From NCBI GenBank assembly GCA_009993635.1, contig JAACTC010000009.1, positions 310,001-374,000 on the forward strand: 64,000 nt of DNA, in the 5' to 3' direction. This document shows positions 39,164 through 48,769 of this stretch, one piece after another. Origin of the DNA: Erythrobacter sp. Its GTDB lineage: Bacteria > Pseudomonadota > Alphaproteobacteria > Sphingomonadales > Sphingomonadaceae. A program made the position numbers and the translations under genes. How positions within the stretch are numbered: the stretch's first letter is position 1; the number at the start of each line of letters is the position of its first letter. The notes under the pieces were generated by a model, which worked only from the letters and a program-made list of their open reading frames with translations, was not told the origin of the DNA and ran no database searches.

Positions 39164-39264
39164 CCCCCGCCTTTTGGCTGTCCGAGGGTTTGGCCGCAAG
39201 CTTCGGGATGCACGGCGTTGCGTATGCGCACACAAGCCGGGGCGACCCAGCAGGAGATTGCCCC

Positions 39265-39732
39265 ATGCCATACCGTATCACCGGCCTCGATCCGGCCCCC
39301 TTTGCAGCCCTGTTCGGTGCCGACGAGGCGGTGCTGGCGGCGCGCGGCGTGCTGCGGATGAAGGCCGACCGCGATACCGGATTTCCGTGCCGCATCACGC
39401 TGGCCGATGCGCCCGCGGGCACGCCGCTGCTGCTGCTCAACCATCTTTCGCGCACCGACGATGGGCCGTATCGGGCCAGCCACGCGATCTTCGTGCGTGA
39501 AGACGCCCGCGAAGCGGCGGCATATGAAGGCCGGATTGCGCCGGTGATGGAGCGTCGTATCCTCTCGCTGCGCGGGTTCGACGGGACCGGGCTGATGGTC
39601 GACGCGCTGCTCGCCCAGCCGGGCGAAGGCGACGCGGGATTGCGCAAACTGCTCGACAATCCCACAATCGCCGAAGTGGATGCGCACACCGCCACGCGCG
39701 GGTGCTTCCTTGCACGGGCGCGGAGGGCGTGA
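39265..39732 (+). CDS. DUF1203 family protein
   Basis: 155 aa. Matches DUF1203: LLLLNHLSRTDDGPYRASHAIFVRE, PVMERRILSLRGFD and VDAHTATRGCFLARARRA. Function unknown. ATG at 39265; its TGA overlaps the ada start by one base, so the two are co-transcribed. Confidence 0.88.
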   Translation: MPYRITGLDPAPFAALFGADEAVLAARGVLRMKADRDTGFPCRITLADAPAGTPLLLLNHLSRTDDGPYRASHAIFVREDAREAAAYEGRIAPVMERRILSLRGFDGTGLMVDALLAQPGEGDAGLRKLLDNPTIAEVDAHTATRGCFLARARRA

Positions 39733-40763
39733 TGCGAATCGACGACAGGCAGGCATGGGCCGCCGTGATGCGGCGCGACCGCACGTTCGACGGGCAATTC
39801 GTCACGGGCGTGCTCACCACCGGCATCTATTGCCGCCCGAGCTGCGCGGCACGGCATCCTGCGCGCAAGAACGTGCGCCTCTTCGTCGATGGAGCGGCGG
39901 CCCGCGCGGCAGGCCTGCGCGCGTGCAAGCGTTGCCTGCCCGACGATGTGTCGCGCGACGAGGCGGCGGTGCGCGCGGCGATCGACGCGATCCGCAGCGG
40001 CGAAAGCGCCACGCTGGCCGAACTGGGCGCGATCACCGGCTATTCGCCGACCCATTTCAGCCGCGTGTTCAAGCGCGCCATCGGGCTCTCGCCCGCAGCC
40101 TTCGCCCGCGCCCTGAAGGAAGAACGCGCGCGCGATGCGCTGAGCGGGGCGCAGCGCGTCACCGATGCAATCTACGATGCAGGCTACGAGGCGCCGAGCC
40201 GTTTCTATGCCGCGATGGAGGGGAAGATGGGCATGAGCGCGAGCGCATGGAAGAACGGCGGGCAGGGGGTGACGATCCGCTGGGCGGCGGTCGATACGAC
40301 GCTCGGCACCATGCTGGTCGCCGCGACCGAGAAGGGCGTGTGCCGCCTGTCGTTCGACGAGGGCGAGGCCGACCTGCGCGCGCGCTTCCCGAAGGCGCAG
40401 CTGATGCAAGGCGATGCGGGTTTTGCGCAGCTGCTGACCCGCGTGATCGACGCGGTCGAGCAGCCGGGACGGGCGGGATTGGGCGCGGCGGACATACCGC
40501 TCGATGTGGCGGGGACCGCGTTTCAGGAGGCGTGCTGGCGCGCCCTGCGGGAAATTCCGCCGGGCGAAACGCGCAGCTACAGCGAACTCGCGGCGGCGGC
40601 GGGCAACCCGAAGGCGGTACGCGCGGCGGGCAGCGCCAATGGGGCCAACAACGTCGCCGTGCTGATCCCCTGCCACCGCGTGATCCGCAGCGATGGCAGC
40701 ACCGGCGGCTATGCCTATGGCACCGCGATCAAGGAAGAACTGCTGCGGCGGGAGCAGTCGTGA
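39732..40763 (+). CDS. ada: Ada: bifunctional DNA repair methyltransferase and regulator
   Basis: 343 aa. The N-terminal zinc domain repairs methylphosphotriesters (Zn cysteines C34, C38, C65, C68; C34 is the acceptor). An AraC-type HTH spans about 85-180 (TLAELGAITGYSPTHFSRVFKRAIGLSP). The C-terminal O6-methylguanine methyltransferase has C314 in IPCHRV. It removes alkyl groups and activates the adaptive response. The ATG at 39732 overlaps the DUF1203 stop. Confidence 0.95.
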   Translation: MRIDDRQAWAAVMRRDRTFDGQFVTGVLTTGIYCRPSCAARHPARKNVRLFVDGAAARAAGLRACKRCLPDDVSRDEAAVRAAIDAIRSGESATLAELGAITGYSPTHFSRVFKRAIGLSPAAFARALKEERARDALSGAQRVTDAIYDAGYEAPSRFYAAMEGKMGMSASAWKNGGQGVTIRWAAVDTTLGTMLVAATEKGVCRLSFDEGEADLRARFPKAQLMQGDAGFAQLLTRVIDAVEQPGRAGLGAADIPLDVAGTAFQEACWRALREIPPGETRSYSELAAAAGNPKAVRAAGSANGANNVAVLIPCHRVIRSDGSTGGYAYGTAIKEELLRREQS

Positions 40764-40886
40764 CGCGCGGCGCGTGCTCGGCAAGATCTACCGGCGTCCG
40801 TGCGCCCGCAAATGGCGTTCGCCGATAAGCTCTGGCCAATCCGCGCGCGACGGAGCATGCGCCGCGACATAATGGGAGGGGCGAGC

Positions 40887-41801
40887 ATGGTCGAGGATAA
40901 CGGCGAAGTCGTTGGCAGGAAGCCGCTGTGGCGCAGGATCGTAGACTTTCCACTGGTCGCGATGGTGCTGTCGCTCGCCATACTGATCCTCGTCCTCGGG
41001 CTGGCGACCGCCGCCGCAGCGATGCTGCTGCCTAAGGACACGATCGGCGAGGGGGCGATCCCGGTCGTGAACGGGCTGGGGGTCACGCTGCTGGGCTTTG
41101 CCGCCTACAAGCTGCTGATCCGGCGGCTTGGCGCGTATCCGCGCGACGACCTGCCGCTTGGAACGGCGATCCCGCACCTGCTGGTCGGCATTCTCTTCGC
41201 CGCCATCCTGATGAGCGCCATCGTGGGCATTGCGGCCCTGCTCGGCGGGTATGCGATCGTCGGCTGGGGTGGCAGCACCTCGCTGTGGCAGATCCTGTTC
41301 CTGGCCGGGTTGCAGGCGGGCTTTCTCGAAGAACTGATCCTGCGCGGCATCGTGTTCCGCTATCTGGAAGAAGCCGTGGGCAGCTGGCTGGCGCTGGTGC
41401 TTTCCGCGCTGCTGTTCGGCTTCCTTCACGCCGGGAACGACAACGCGACGCTGCTTTCGTCCGTCGCGATCGCGATGGAGGCAGGCGTGCTGCTGGGCGG
41501 CGCCTATATGCTGACGCGCAACCTGTGGTTCGCCATCGGCATCCATGCCGGGTGGAATGTGGTGCAGGGCTATGTGTGGGACGTCGCGGTATCGGGCGAG
41601 GCGGTGGACGGCCTGCTCGATTCGCGGGCCACGGGCGATCCGCTGATTTCGGGCGGCGCCTTTGGTCTCGAAGCGTCGGTGGTCGCGATGGTCGTGGCGA
41701 CGGGGGCGGGGCTGGTGATCGTGTGGCTCGCCGCGCGCCGCGGACTGGTGGTCAAGCCCCTGTGGGCACGCGACCGCCAACGCCCCCCGATGGAAGGCTA
41801 G
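40887..41801 (+). CDS. CPBP family intramembrane glutamic/metallo-endopeptidase
   Basis: 304 aa with about eight TM helices. The three CPBP/Abi motifs are present: EExxxR in FLEELILRGIVFR, FxxxH in LLFGFLHAGN, and HxxxN-like in GIHAGWNVVQG. The start is the ATG at 40887, seven bases after GGGAGGGG, in preference to in-frame codons upstream. Substrate unknown. Its stop overlaps the convergent TetR gene by four bases. Confidence 0.88.
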   Translation: MVEDNGEVVGRKPLWRRIVDFPLVAMVLSLAILILVLGLATAAAAMLLPKDTIGEGAIPVVNGLGVTLLGFAAYKLLIRRLGAYPRDDLPLGTAIPHLLVGILFAAILMSAIVGIAALLGGYAIVGWGGSTSLWQILFLAGLQAGFLEELILRGIVFRYLEEAVGSWLALVLSALLFGFLHAGNDNATLLSSVAIAMEAGVLLGGAYMLTRNLWFAIGIHAGWNVVQGYVWDVAVSGEAVDGLLDSRATGDPLISGGAFGLEASVVAMVVATGAGLVIVWLAARRGLVVKPLWARDRQRPPMEG

Positions 41802-42403
41802 CGCCTGAAGATCGCCCGCGCCGCCAGATCGAAGCAGGCGCGCAGATCCTTGTCCGAAGGGACGTCGTTGCCGAACAGGAGCGGCGAATAGAGCGGCGAA
41901 TATAGCAGGGCGAGCGCGGCGCGCGGCTCCACCCCGTCCTGCAGCTGACCCGCTTCGGCGGCCCAGGCCATCCGCATCCGCGCCCAGTCGCGCCGGGGGT
42001 CGAGCCACCTCTTGCGCACCGCGCTGGCGACCGCCGGGTTCTCCCGCCCGCCAACCAGCATCGCTGCGAAGGCGCGCCCCGCAGGCCCGCGGAGTTGACC
42101 TGCCATGCCAAGGATCTGGGCGCGAAAATCGTCTTCGGCAGAGCCGCTTTCGTGCAGTTCCAGCGTTTCGTCGATGGCGGAAAAGAACGCCTCTACCGCC
42201 AGATCGCTGCGCCCGTCCCACCAGCGGTAGATCGTGCTCTTGCCCGTCCCCGCTTCTCGCGCGACGCCTTCGATGGTGAGCTTTTCATACCCGTCGCGGA
42301 TCAGCAGCTTTAGCGCGGCAAGCAGGATCGCTTCGCGCGACGCCCTGCTCCGCGGGCGACCACGCGGTTTTGAGTCTGTCGGGGTTGAAATCGTATCGGC
42401 CAT
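41798..42403 (-). CDS. TetR family transcriptional repressor
   Basis: 201 aa. N-terminal HTH at about 20-65 (REAILLAALKLLIRDGYEKLTIEGVAREAGTGKSTIYRWW) and a divergent ligand-binding domain. A 26-bp palindrome covers the start codon, so autoregulation is very likely. No divergently transcribed target exists to its right; the neighbouring aldehyde dehydrogenase points the same way but ends before the operator. Overlaps the CPBP gene tail to tail. Confidence 0.9.
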   Translation of the reverse strand: MADTISTPTDSKPRGRPRSRASREAILLAALKLLIRDGYEKLTIEGVAREAGTGKSTIYRWWDGRSDLAVEAFFSAIDETLELHESGSAEDDFRAQILGMAGQLRGPAGRAFAAMLVGGRENPAVASAVRKRWLDPRRDWARMRMAWAAEAGQLQDGVEPRAALALLYSPLYSPLLFGNDVPSDKDLRACFDLAARAIFRR

Positions 42404-42426
42404 GCGAAACGGTACCGTCTCGCATG
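42401..42426. promoter_or_regulatory. Palindromic operator of the TetR gene
   Basis: CATGCGAAACGGT and ACCGTCTCGCATG form a 26-bp inverted repeat with one mismatched pair and a perfect ACGGTACCGT core. It includes the ATG of the tetR-like gene, so binding would block its transcription or initiation. Confidence 0.7.
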
Positions 42427-42651
42427 CGGAGCGACAAGGGAGGCGCAGAGGGCGCCTTGAGAGGGAGAGCGAGTCGCTCTCGATACTTTTGCTTCACCTG
42501 AGGAGCGTGTGGATCCGGTGACATTGCCGACGAACGTAGTTGCTCCGACCGAGCAGACGAAGCAGAATTTCGCTGGTTTGCTGGAAAAAGCCCTCGCGAG
42601 GTCCTTCCTCTGCAAGGCCCGGGTCGTCACGTGCCTGTACAGGTACAGGAA
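42427..42651. other. Intergenic region without a recognisable gene
   Basis: Between the TetR operator and the aldehyde dehydrogenase terminator. It contains a hairpin GAGAGCGAGTCGCTCTC around 42461, a TGAGGAG ribosome-binding-like sequence near 42499, and a perfect palindrome CCTGTACAGG (42634-42643). No open frame starting at that site has coding character. Confidence 0.5.
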
Positions 42652-42677
42652 AAGGGCGGTTGCCGCCAACCGCCCTT
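42652..42677 (-). terminator. Intrinsic terminator of the aldehyde dehydrogenase gene
   Basis: AAGGGCGGTT and AACCGCCCTT form a 10-bp perfect stem with a GCCGCC loop, 18 bases past the stop codon at 42695. The minus strand continues with a T run. Confidence 0.85.
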
Positions 42678-42694
42678 ACCTAAGGTTATCAGCG

Positions 42695-44074
42695 TTACTC
42701 CGCGCCGACGAAGATCGCCTTGGCGTTGGCGAACTCCTTAACGCCGAAGCCGCCATGTTCGCGGCCGTAGCCGGAGTTCTTGACCCCGCCGAACGGCATC
42801 GAGGGATCGGCGAGGCCGAAGGTGTTGATGAACACCATGCCGGTGTCGAAGTGCTTGCTGGCAAGCTCGATCGCGCGGTCGACATTCTTCGACATGATCC
42901 CGCCGCCAAGGCCATAACGGCTGTCATTGGCGATACGCATCGCGTCCTCGTCGTCCTTTGCCTTGATCACGCTGGCGACGGGGCCGAACAGCTCGTCGTC
43001 ATAGGCGGGCTGTCCGGGGGCGACATCGGTCAGCACGGTGGCGGGGTAGAAGGCGCCGGGGCCTTCGGGGATTTTTCCGCCGCAGGCGATCTTGGCGCCG
43101 TTTTCGACCGACTTGTCGACCTGTTCCTGCAAGGTCTTGCGCAGGTCCTCGCGCGCCATCGGGCCCATGTCCGTATCGTCCGCCGTGGGATCGCCGGTCT
43201 TGATCGCCTCGAATTTCGAGACGTATTTCTCGACGAACTCGTCGTAGACCTTCTCGGTCACGATGAAGCGTTTGCCCGCGATGCAGGTCTGGCCGTTGTT
43301 GTAGAGCCGCGCGGTGGCGCAGATGGCGACCGCCTTGTCGATATCCGCATCCTCCAGCACCATGTAGGCATCGTTGGAGCCCAGCTCGAGCACGGTTTTC
43401 TTGAGCGCCTTGCCCGCTTCTTCCGCGATATGCTGGCCCGCATCGTCCGACCCGGTGAGCGTGACGCCGCGCACCTTGTCATACGCGATGATCTCGTCCG
43501 AGGTATCGTGGTCGATCACCAGCACGGTGAACAGGCCGTCGGGCAGGCCGCCCTTCTGGAAGATTTCCGCGATCTTCAGCGCGCTGCCGGTGCAGTTGGC
43601 CGCGTGCTTGAGCAGCACGCCATTGCCCGTCATCAGGTTGGCGATGGCGTAGCGGATCACCTGATAGGCGGGGAAGTTCCACGGCTGGATGCCGTAGATC
43701 ACGCCGATGGGCGAGTAGGTGACGATGCCGCGCCCGGCGTTGTTGGGATCGCGCTTTTCATCGGCCAGTTCCTTCGGGCCGTTGGCGGCAGTGTAATCGC
43801 AGATCGCGGCGCACAGCTCTACCTCGTCGCGGCTATCCTTGAGCAGCTTGCCGACTTCGGCGGTCATCAGCTGGGCGAGTTCCTCCTTGTTGTCGCGCAG
43901 CGCCTTGCCGAGGCCCTTGATGACTTCGGCGCGGTCTTCCAGGCTGCGCAGCTTCCACTGGCCGAATGCCTCGTGGCAGGCATCGACCTTGGCGAAGGCT
44001 TCGTCCTTGGTGAGGTGCGTATAGGTTTCCAGCCGATCGCCAGTGGCCGGGTTGATGGTGGTGAGGTTGCTCAT
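42695..44074 (-). CDS. NAD(P)-dependent aldehyde dehydrogenase, succinate-semialdehyde type
   Basis: 459 aa class of aldehyde dehydrogenase close to succinate-semialdehyde dehydrogenases of the short SSADH type. Catalytic C264 (NNGQTCIAGKRF), general base E230 (LELGSND), oxyanion N134 (QPWNFPAYQ) and K157 are present. The C-terminal PFGGVKNSGYGREHGGFGVKEFAN is typical. The ATG at 44074 is preferred; the frame is open further without homology. Single gene with its own terminator; substrate assignment is from family resemblance. Confidence 0.88.
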   Translation of the reverse strand: MSNLTTINPATGDRLETYTHLTKDEAFAKVDACHEAFGQWKLRSLEDRAEVIKGLGKALRDNKEELAQLMTAEVGKLLKDSRDEVELCAAICDYTAANGPKELADEKRDPNNAGRGIVTYSPIGVIYGIQPWNFPAYQVIRYAIANLMTGNGVLLKHAANCTGSALKIAEIFQKGGLPDGLFTVLVIDHDTSDEIIAYDKVRGVTLTGSDDAGQHIAEEAGKALKKTVLELGSNDAYMVLEDADIDKAVAICATARLYNNGQTCIAGKRFIVTEKVYDEFVEKYVSKFEAIKTGDPTADDTDMGPMAREDLRKTLQEQVDKSVENGAKIACGGKIPEGPGAFYPATVLTDVAPGQPAYDDELFGPVASVIKAKDDEDAMRIANDSRYGLGGGIMSKNVDRAIELASKHFDTGMVFINTFGLADPSMPFGGVKNSGYGREHGGFGVKEFANAKAIFVGAE

Positions 44075-44206
44075 GGGGGGAATCTTTCGTTTGGGGGTTC
44101 TCCTCTTCCAAATCCTGCGGCGCGGCGACGTTCCGGATGATTGGAGAATTGCCGGGTCACGCTGGGAATGTTGCAAATGAGAGGCGCTCGCATTAAGTGG
44201 CCGGAC

Positions 44207-44962
44207 ATGAGCACCAGACCCGCACCCCGCGAACTCACCGTCATCCGCCGAGAGCGGGTTACCCCCTCGCTCCAGCGTGTCACCGTTGGAGGCGCCGGGC
44301 TGGACGGATTCCCGTCGGAACAGCAGGGCGGTTATCTCAAGCTGTTCCTGGGCGAGGACGGGAAGGGCAGGCCGATCGTGCGGACCTACACGATCCGCCA
44401 CCAGCGCGCGGATGAGCTGGACATCGATTTCGCACTGCATGGCGATGATGCGGTTGGCCCGGCGACTCAGTGGTCGCTGCGTGCGGAGCCGGGCGAGACC
44501 ATCGCGGTCGGCGGCCCCGGGGCGGCCAAGCCGCTGCCAAACGCGCATGACTTCTATCTGATCGCGGGCGACATGACCGCGCTGCCTGCGATTGCGGTGA
44601 ACCTGGCCGCGCTGCCCGAAAATGCCCGCGGCGTCGCGGCCATCGAGGTTCAGAACGAGGCGGACAGGCTCGACCTCGACAAGCCAGACGGGGTCGAAAT
44701 CCGCTGGCTGGTCAACCGCGAGCCGGGCAGCCAGCCCGATCTGCTGGCTGACGAACTGCGTAGCGTCGCGCTGCCGCAGGGCAATATCGCCGGATGGGCG
44801 GCGTGCGAATTCTCATCGATGCGCAACCTGCGCGCGCTGCTGCGCGACGACCTTGGGCTGCGCGGCCCCTCACTGTACATTTCCAGCTACTGGAAGGCGG
44901 GACTGGTGGAGGACGACCACAAGATCGCGAAGCGCGAGGATGCGGAGGCGCAAGCGGCCTAG
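44207..44962 (+). CDS. Siderophore-interacting protein (FAD-dependent ferric reductase)
   Basis: 251 aa ViuB/YqjH-type flavoprotein expected to reduce ferric siderophores in the cytoplasm. FAD-binding RTYTIRHQ, and LHGDDAVGPATQWSLRAEPGETIAVGGPGA are diagnostic, as is the C-terminal YISSYWKAGLVED. ATG at 44207. No siderophore receptor or transporter genes are adjacent. Ends four bases over the photolyase stop. Confidence 0.9.
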   Translation: MSTRPAPRELTVIRRERVTPSLQRVTVGGAGLDGFPSEQQGGYLKLFLGEDGKGRPIVRTYTIRHQRADELDIDFALHGDDAVGPATQWSLRAEPGETIAVGGPGAAKPLPNAHDFYLIAGDMTALPAIAVNLAALPENARGVAAIEVQNEADRLDLDKPDGVEIRWLVNREPGSQPDLLADELRSVALPQGNIAGWAACEFSSMRNLRALLRDDLGLRGPSLYISSYWKAGLVEDDHKIAKREDAEAQAA

Positions 44963-46533
44963 TCGCGCGCCCAGCCTTTGTCTGCGGGTGTGAGCGTGTC
45001 GAGAAAGTCTTGCGCGGTCTCCAGATAAGCGGCCTGCTTGTCTTCGCCCATCCGATCCCAGTTGGCATAGATCCGCCCGATGCGGTGATTGCTTTCCAGC
45101 CGGTCGCGGTGCCGGTCCATGAAGTGCCAGTAGAGCGAATTGAACGGGCAGGCGCCTTCGCCGGTTTTCTTCGACACGCTGTAGGCGCAATCGGAGCAGT
45201 AGTTGCTCATCTTGTTGATGTAATTTCCGCTCGCCGCGTAGGGTTTGCTCGCGAGCTTGCCGTCGTCGGCATAGAGGATCATCGCGGCCACATTGGGCAG
45301 CTCGACCCATTCATAGGCGTCGGCGTACACCACCAGATACCAGTCCTGCACTTCGCGCGGTGATATCCCGGCGATCAGGCAGAAATTGCCGAGTACCATC
45401 AGCCGCTGGATGTGATGGGCGTGGGCATTGTCGCGGGTGGAGCGGATGCAGTCCGCGAGGCAGCGCATGTCGGTCTCGCCGGTCCAGAAGAACTCGGGCA
45501 GTGCGCGCTGGGCGTTGAGCGCATTGGCGCGCTGCAGGTGCGGCATGTGCAGCCAGTAGAAGCCGCGCACATATTCGCGCCAGCCGATGATCTGGCGGAT
45601 GAAACCTTCGACGCTGTTGAGCGGGGCCTTGCCGTCCTTGTACGCCTGCTCGGCACGCCGGCACAGATCGAGCGGATCGAGCAGGCCGAGATTGATGCTG
45701 GTCGAGAGCATCGAGTGGAACAGGTCGTCCGCTCCATGCACCATCGCGTCCTGATAGGGGCCGAAGCACTCTATCCGCTCGGCGAAGAAAGCGTCAGCGG
45801 CTTTTTCCGCCTCATCGCGGGAGACGGGCCACCCGAAAATTTCGAGGCTGCCGAAGTGATCACCGAATCTGTCTTCCACCAGATCGATCACTTCGCGCGT
45901 GATGGCGTCCGGCTCGAATAGCGGGCGCTTTGGTGCATCCAGCCCTTCCTTGGGCGGCTTGCGGTTTTCGCTGTCGTAGTTCCATTCGCCGCCTTCGGGC
46001 TTGTCGCTGTCTATCAGCAATCCAGTCTTGCGGCGCATTTCGCGATAGAAGAATTCCATGCGCAACGTATCGTGGCCTTCCGCCCACTCGCGAAATTCGG
46101 CGATCGAACACACGAAGCGGTCGTCTGGCAGGATTTCCACTGCGCAATCGAACTTGTCGGGCCATTCCTCGATCGATTGCTGCACGCGCCATTCGCCCGC
46201 CTCGACCACATGCACCGCGCGCGGATCGTGCCGTTCGATGGCGCGCGCGACTTCGCCGGTGAAGCTGACCGCATTGTCGGGATCGGTCAACTTCACATAG
46301 TCGACGGTCCAGCCTGCATCGCGCAGTTCGACGGCGAAGTGGCGCATGGCGGAGAAGATCAGCGCAATCTTCTGCTTGTGGTGGCGCACATAGGTCGCCT
46401 CGTCCCACACCTCCATCATCAGGATCACCGTGTCGTCCTTGGCCCGCCCGCGCAGCGAGGCGAGTGTGCGGGTCAGCTGGTCGCCGAGGATAGGGACCAA
46501 TATCGGGTTTGGGATGGGATTGTCCGATGCCAT
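44959..46533 (-). CDS. Iron-sulfur bacterial cryptochrome/photolyase (PhrB-type)
   Basis: 524 aa, FeS-BCP class, which includes (6-4) photolyases such as Agrobacterium PhrB. Four cysteines for a 4Fe-4S cluster are at C358, C446, C449 and C462 (YCSDCAYS ... GACPF). From recalled PhrB numbering (350, 438, 441, 454) the offset is a constant eight. FAD-binding region around HGADDLFHSMLSTSINLGLL. The start ATG at 46533 gives NPILVPILGDQLT, the family N-terminus. Repair of UV (6-4) photoproducts is expected. Confidence 0.93.
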   Translation of the reverse strand: MASDNPIPNPILVPILGDQLTRTLASLRGRAKDDTVILMMEVWDEATYVRHHKQKIALIFSAMRHFAVELRDAGWTVDYVKLTDPDNAVSFTGEVARAIERHDPRAVHVVEAGEWRVQQSIEEWPDKFDCAVEILPDDRFVCSIAEFREWAEGHDTLRMEFFYREMRRKTGLLIDSDKPEGGEWNYDSENRKPPKEGLDAPKRPLFEPDAITREVIDLVEDRFGDHFGSLEIFGWPVSRDEAEKAADAFFAERIECFGPYQDAMVHGADDLFHSMLSTSINLGLLDPLDLCRRAEQAYKDGKAPLNSVEGFIRQIIGWREYVRGFYWLHMPHLQRANALNAQRALPEFFWTGETDMRCLADCIRSTRDNAHAHHIQRLMVLGNFCLIAGISPREVQDWYLVVYADAYEWVELPNVAAMILYADDGKLASKPYAASGNYINKMSNYCSDCAYSVSKKTGEGACPFNSLYWHFMDRHRDRLESNHRIGRIYANWDRMGEDKQAAYLETAQDFLDTLTPADKGWARD

Positions 46534-46535
46534 GC

Positions 46536-48713
46536 CTAGACGAAACTATAGGGATCAATATCGATCCCCACGCGCACCCCGCGCGGCAGCTCCAGCGGGT
46601 TCAGCCAGTCGCGGATCGCGTCCTGCAGGGCGGCCGTACGCCGGGCATTGACCAGCAGGCGATAGCGATAGCGGCCGCGCAATTGTGCAAGCGGGGCAGG
46701 CGCGGGGCCGAGGATCGTGATGTCGTCCAGCCTGGGCCGCGCATCGCCGATCCGTGCGGCGGCGGCGCGCGCTTCCCTGTCGTCCTCGCTGCTGACGATG
46801 ATCGCCGCCCAGCGCCCGAAGGGCGGGGCGTTGGCGTGGCGGCGCGCCTCCAGTTCGGCGGCATAGAACGCATCGCGGTCGCCCGCCGCAAGCGCGGCGA
46901 TCACCGGGGCCTCGGGGTGGCGCGTCTGGATCAGAACCTCGCCGGGCTTGCTCGCGCGCCCCGCACGGCCTGCAACCTGCGCGATCTGCTGATAGACGCG
47001 CTCGGCGGCGCGCAGGTCTCCCCCTTCGAGGCCGAGGTCGGCGTCGACCACGCCGACGAGAGTGAGGTCAGGGAAATGGAACCCCTTGGTCACAAGCTGC
47101 GTGCCCACGATCACGTCGATCTCGCCGCTTTCCGCCATCGCAACGAAATCTGCGGCGCGTTGCGGAGTGTTGAGCGTGTCCGATGTGGCGACCGCGATGC
47201 GCGCTTCGGGCGCGATTTCGCGCACCTCGTCCGCCACCCGCTCGACACCGGGGCCGCAGGGCACGAGACTGTCCGCCTCGCCGCATTCGGGGCACTTTTC
47301 CGGCGTGGGTTCCTCGTAGCCGCAATGGTGGCAGGCGAGGCGGCGGGAAAAGCGGTGCTCGACCAGCCAGGCGCTGCACTGCTTGCACTGGAAACGGTAG
47401 CCGCAGGTGCGGCACAGCGTCAGCGGCGCATAGCCGCGCCGGTTGAGGAACAGCAGCGTCTGTTCCTGCCGCTCCATCCGCGCGAACAGCTCGCGCGCAA
47501 GGCTGGGCGCGAGCCAGCGGCCACGCTCGGGCGGTTCCTCGGTCAGATCGAGCAGGCGGATCGTGGGCAGCGAGGCCCCGCCGAAACGGCTGGGCAGATC
47601 GAGCTTACGGTAGGTGCCCGTCTCCGCCATGTGCAGGCTTTCGAGCGCGGGCGTCGCGCTGGCGAGCACCACCGGTATCCGCTCGAAATGCCCCCGCATC
47701 ACTGCAACGTCGCGCGCGTTGTAGCGTACGCCATCATCCTGCTTGAAGCTGATCTCGTGCGCTTCGTCGACCACGATCAGGCCGAGATCGGCATAGGGCA
47801 GGAACAGCGCCGAGCGCGCGCCCACCACCACCTGCGCGCCGCCATCTTCGGGAGCGCGCGCGATCGCGCGCCAGGCGCGGCGGCGTTCGGAGGATTTGAG
47901 GGAGGAATGCCACAGCGTCGGCTGGGTGCCGAAGCGATCTTCGAACCGGCGCAGGAAATTCTCGGTCAGCGCGATTTCGGGCAGCAGCACCAGCACCTGC
48001 CTGCCTGCGCGGATCGCGGCGGCGACGGGTTCGAAATAGGTTTCGGTCTTGCCCGATCCGGTCACCCCGTCGAGCAGGATGGGCGCGAAGGCGCGCGCTT
48101 CGACCGCGTCCACCAGTTCGCCTGCGACCTCGGCCTGCTCTGGCGAGAGCACCGGTTCGGCATGGTCAGGCCGCGCGCGGGGGTAGGGCCGGTCGGCATC
48201 GACCTCCTCCGCCTCCAGCACGCCCTGGCCCACCAGCCCGCGCAGCACGCCTTCGGACACGCCCGTCAGCGCGGACAATTCGCGGATCGTGCCCTGTGCG
48301 CCGGCAAGCCTTTCCAGCGCCTGCGTGCGCTGCGGGGTCATCCGGTCGGGCTGCGTCCCGCTCAGCCGGTATTCGGTCACGGTGACGCCGCCCTTCAGCG
48401 CCCCGCCGCTGGCCAGCACCATGCGCGCGACCGCGCTCATCGGGGCGCAGTAATAGTCCGCCGTCCATTCGATCAGGCGGCGCAGCTGCGCGTGGATCGG
48501 GGGCACCGGCAGCACGGAGAGGATCGGGCGCAACTTTTCCTCGGGCACCTCCGCGCCGGGCAGGCGTTCCTCTTCCCACACGACGCCGGTGATCTGGCGC
48601 GGGCCGAGCGGGGCAATCACCACGCTGCCGTGCTCCACCGTCATGCCATCGGGCACGCGGTAATCGAGCACGCCGAGCGCGGCGTTGAAGACGAGGAGGC
48701 GGATACGGCGCAT
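46536..48713 (-). CDS. priA: Primosomal replication protein N' (helicase PriA)
   Basis: Restarts stalled replication forks. 725 aa: N-terminal DNA-binding domain (RLLVFNAALGVLDYRVPDG), P-loop LLDGVTGSGKT, DEAH box VVDEAHE, zinc cysteines in LCRTCGYRFQCKQCSAW and CHHCGYEEPTPEKCPECG, and the C-terminal VGIDIDPYSFV. The ATG at 48713 begins the protein. A priA-fsa neighbourhood is common in alphaproteobacteria; here two genes intervene. Confidence 0.97.
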   Translation of the reverse strand: MRRIRLLVFNAALGVLDYRVPDGMTVEHGSVVIAPLGPRQITGVVWEEERLPGAEVPEEKLRPILSVLPVPPIHAQLRRLIEWTADYYCAPMSAVARMVLASGGALKGGVTVTEYRLSGTQPDRMTPQRTQALERLAGAQGTIRELSALTGVSEGVLRGLVGQGVLEAEEVDADRPYPRARPDHAEPVLSPEQAEVAGELVDAVEARAFAPILLDGVTGSGKTETYFEPVAAAIRAGRQVLVLLPEIALTENFLRRFEDRFGTQPTLWHSSLKSSERRRAWRAIARAPEDGGAQVVVGARSALFLPYADLGLIVVDEAHEISFKQDDGVRYNARDVAVMRGHFERIPVVLASATPALESLHMAETGTYRKLDLPSRFGGASLPTIRLLDLTEEPPERGRWLAPSLARELFARMERQEQTLLFLNRRGYAPLTLCRTCGYRFQCKQCSAWLVEHRFSRRLACHHCGYEEPTPEKCPECGEADSLVPCGPGVERVADEVREIAPEARIAVATSDTLNTPQRAADFVAMAESGEIDVIVGTQLVTKGFHFPDLTLVGVVDADLGLEGGDLRAAERVYQQIAQVAGRAGRASKPGEVLIQTRHPEAPVIAALAAGDRDAFYAAELEARRHANAPPFGRWAAIIVSSEDDREARAAAARIGDARPRLDDITILGPAPAPLAQLRGRYRYRLLVNARRTAALQDAIRDWLNPLELPRGVRVGIDIDPYSFV

Positions 48714-48769
48714 TGGTCGACCGCCAATATGGGCGCGGGCCCTCCCGCGCGACAAGCAGGGAAGGTGAG

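Noticed and set aside
38550..40784. Minus-strand open frame opposite DUF1203 and ada, running into the protease gene
   Set aside because: Crosses three real genes in a different frame and lacks any conserved motif.
42509..44140. Plus-strand open frame opposite the aldehyde dehydrogenase
   Set aside because: Antisense; considered as a target of the TetR operator but it has no ribosome binding site or homology.
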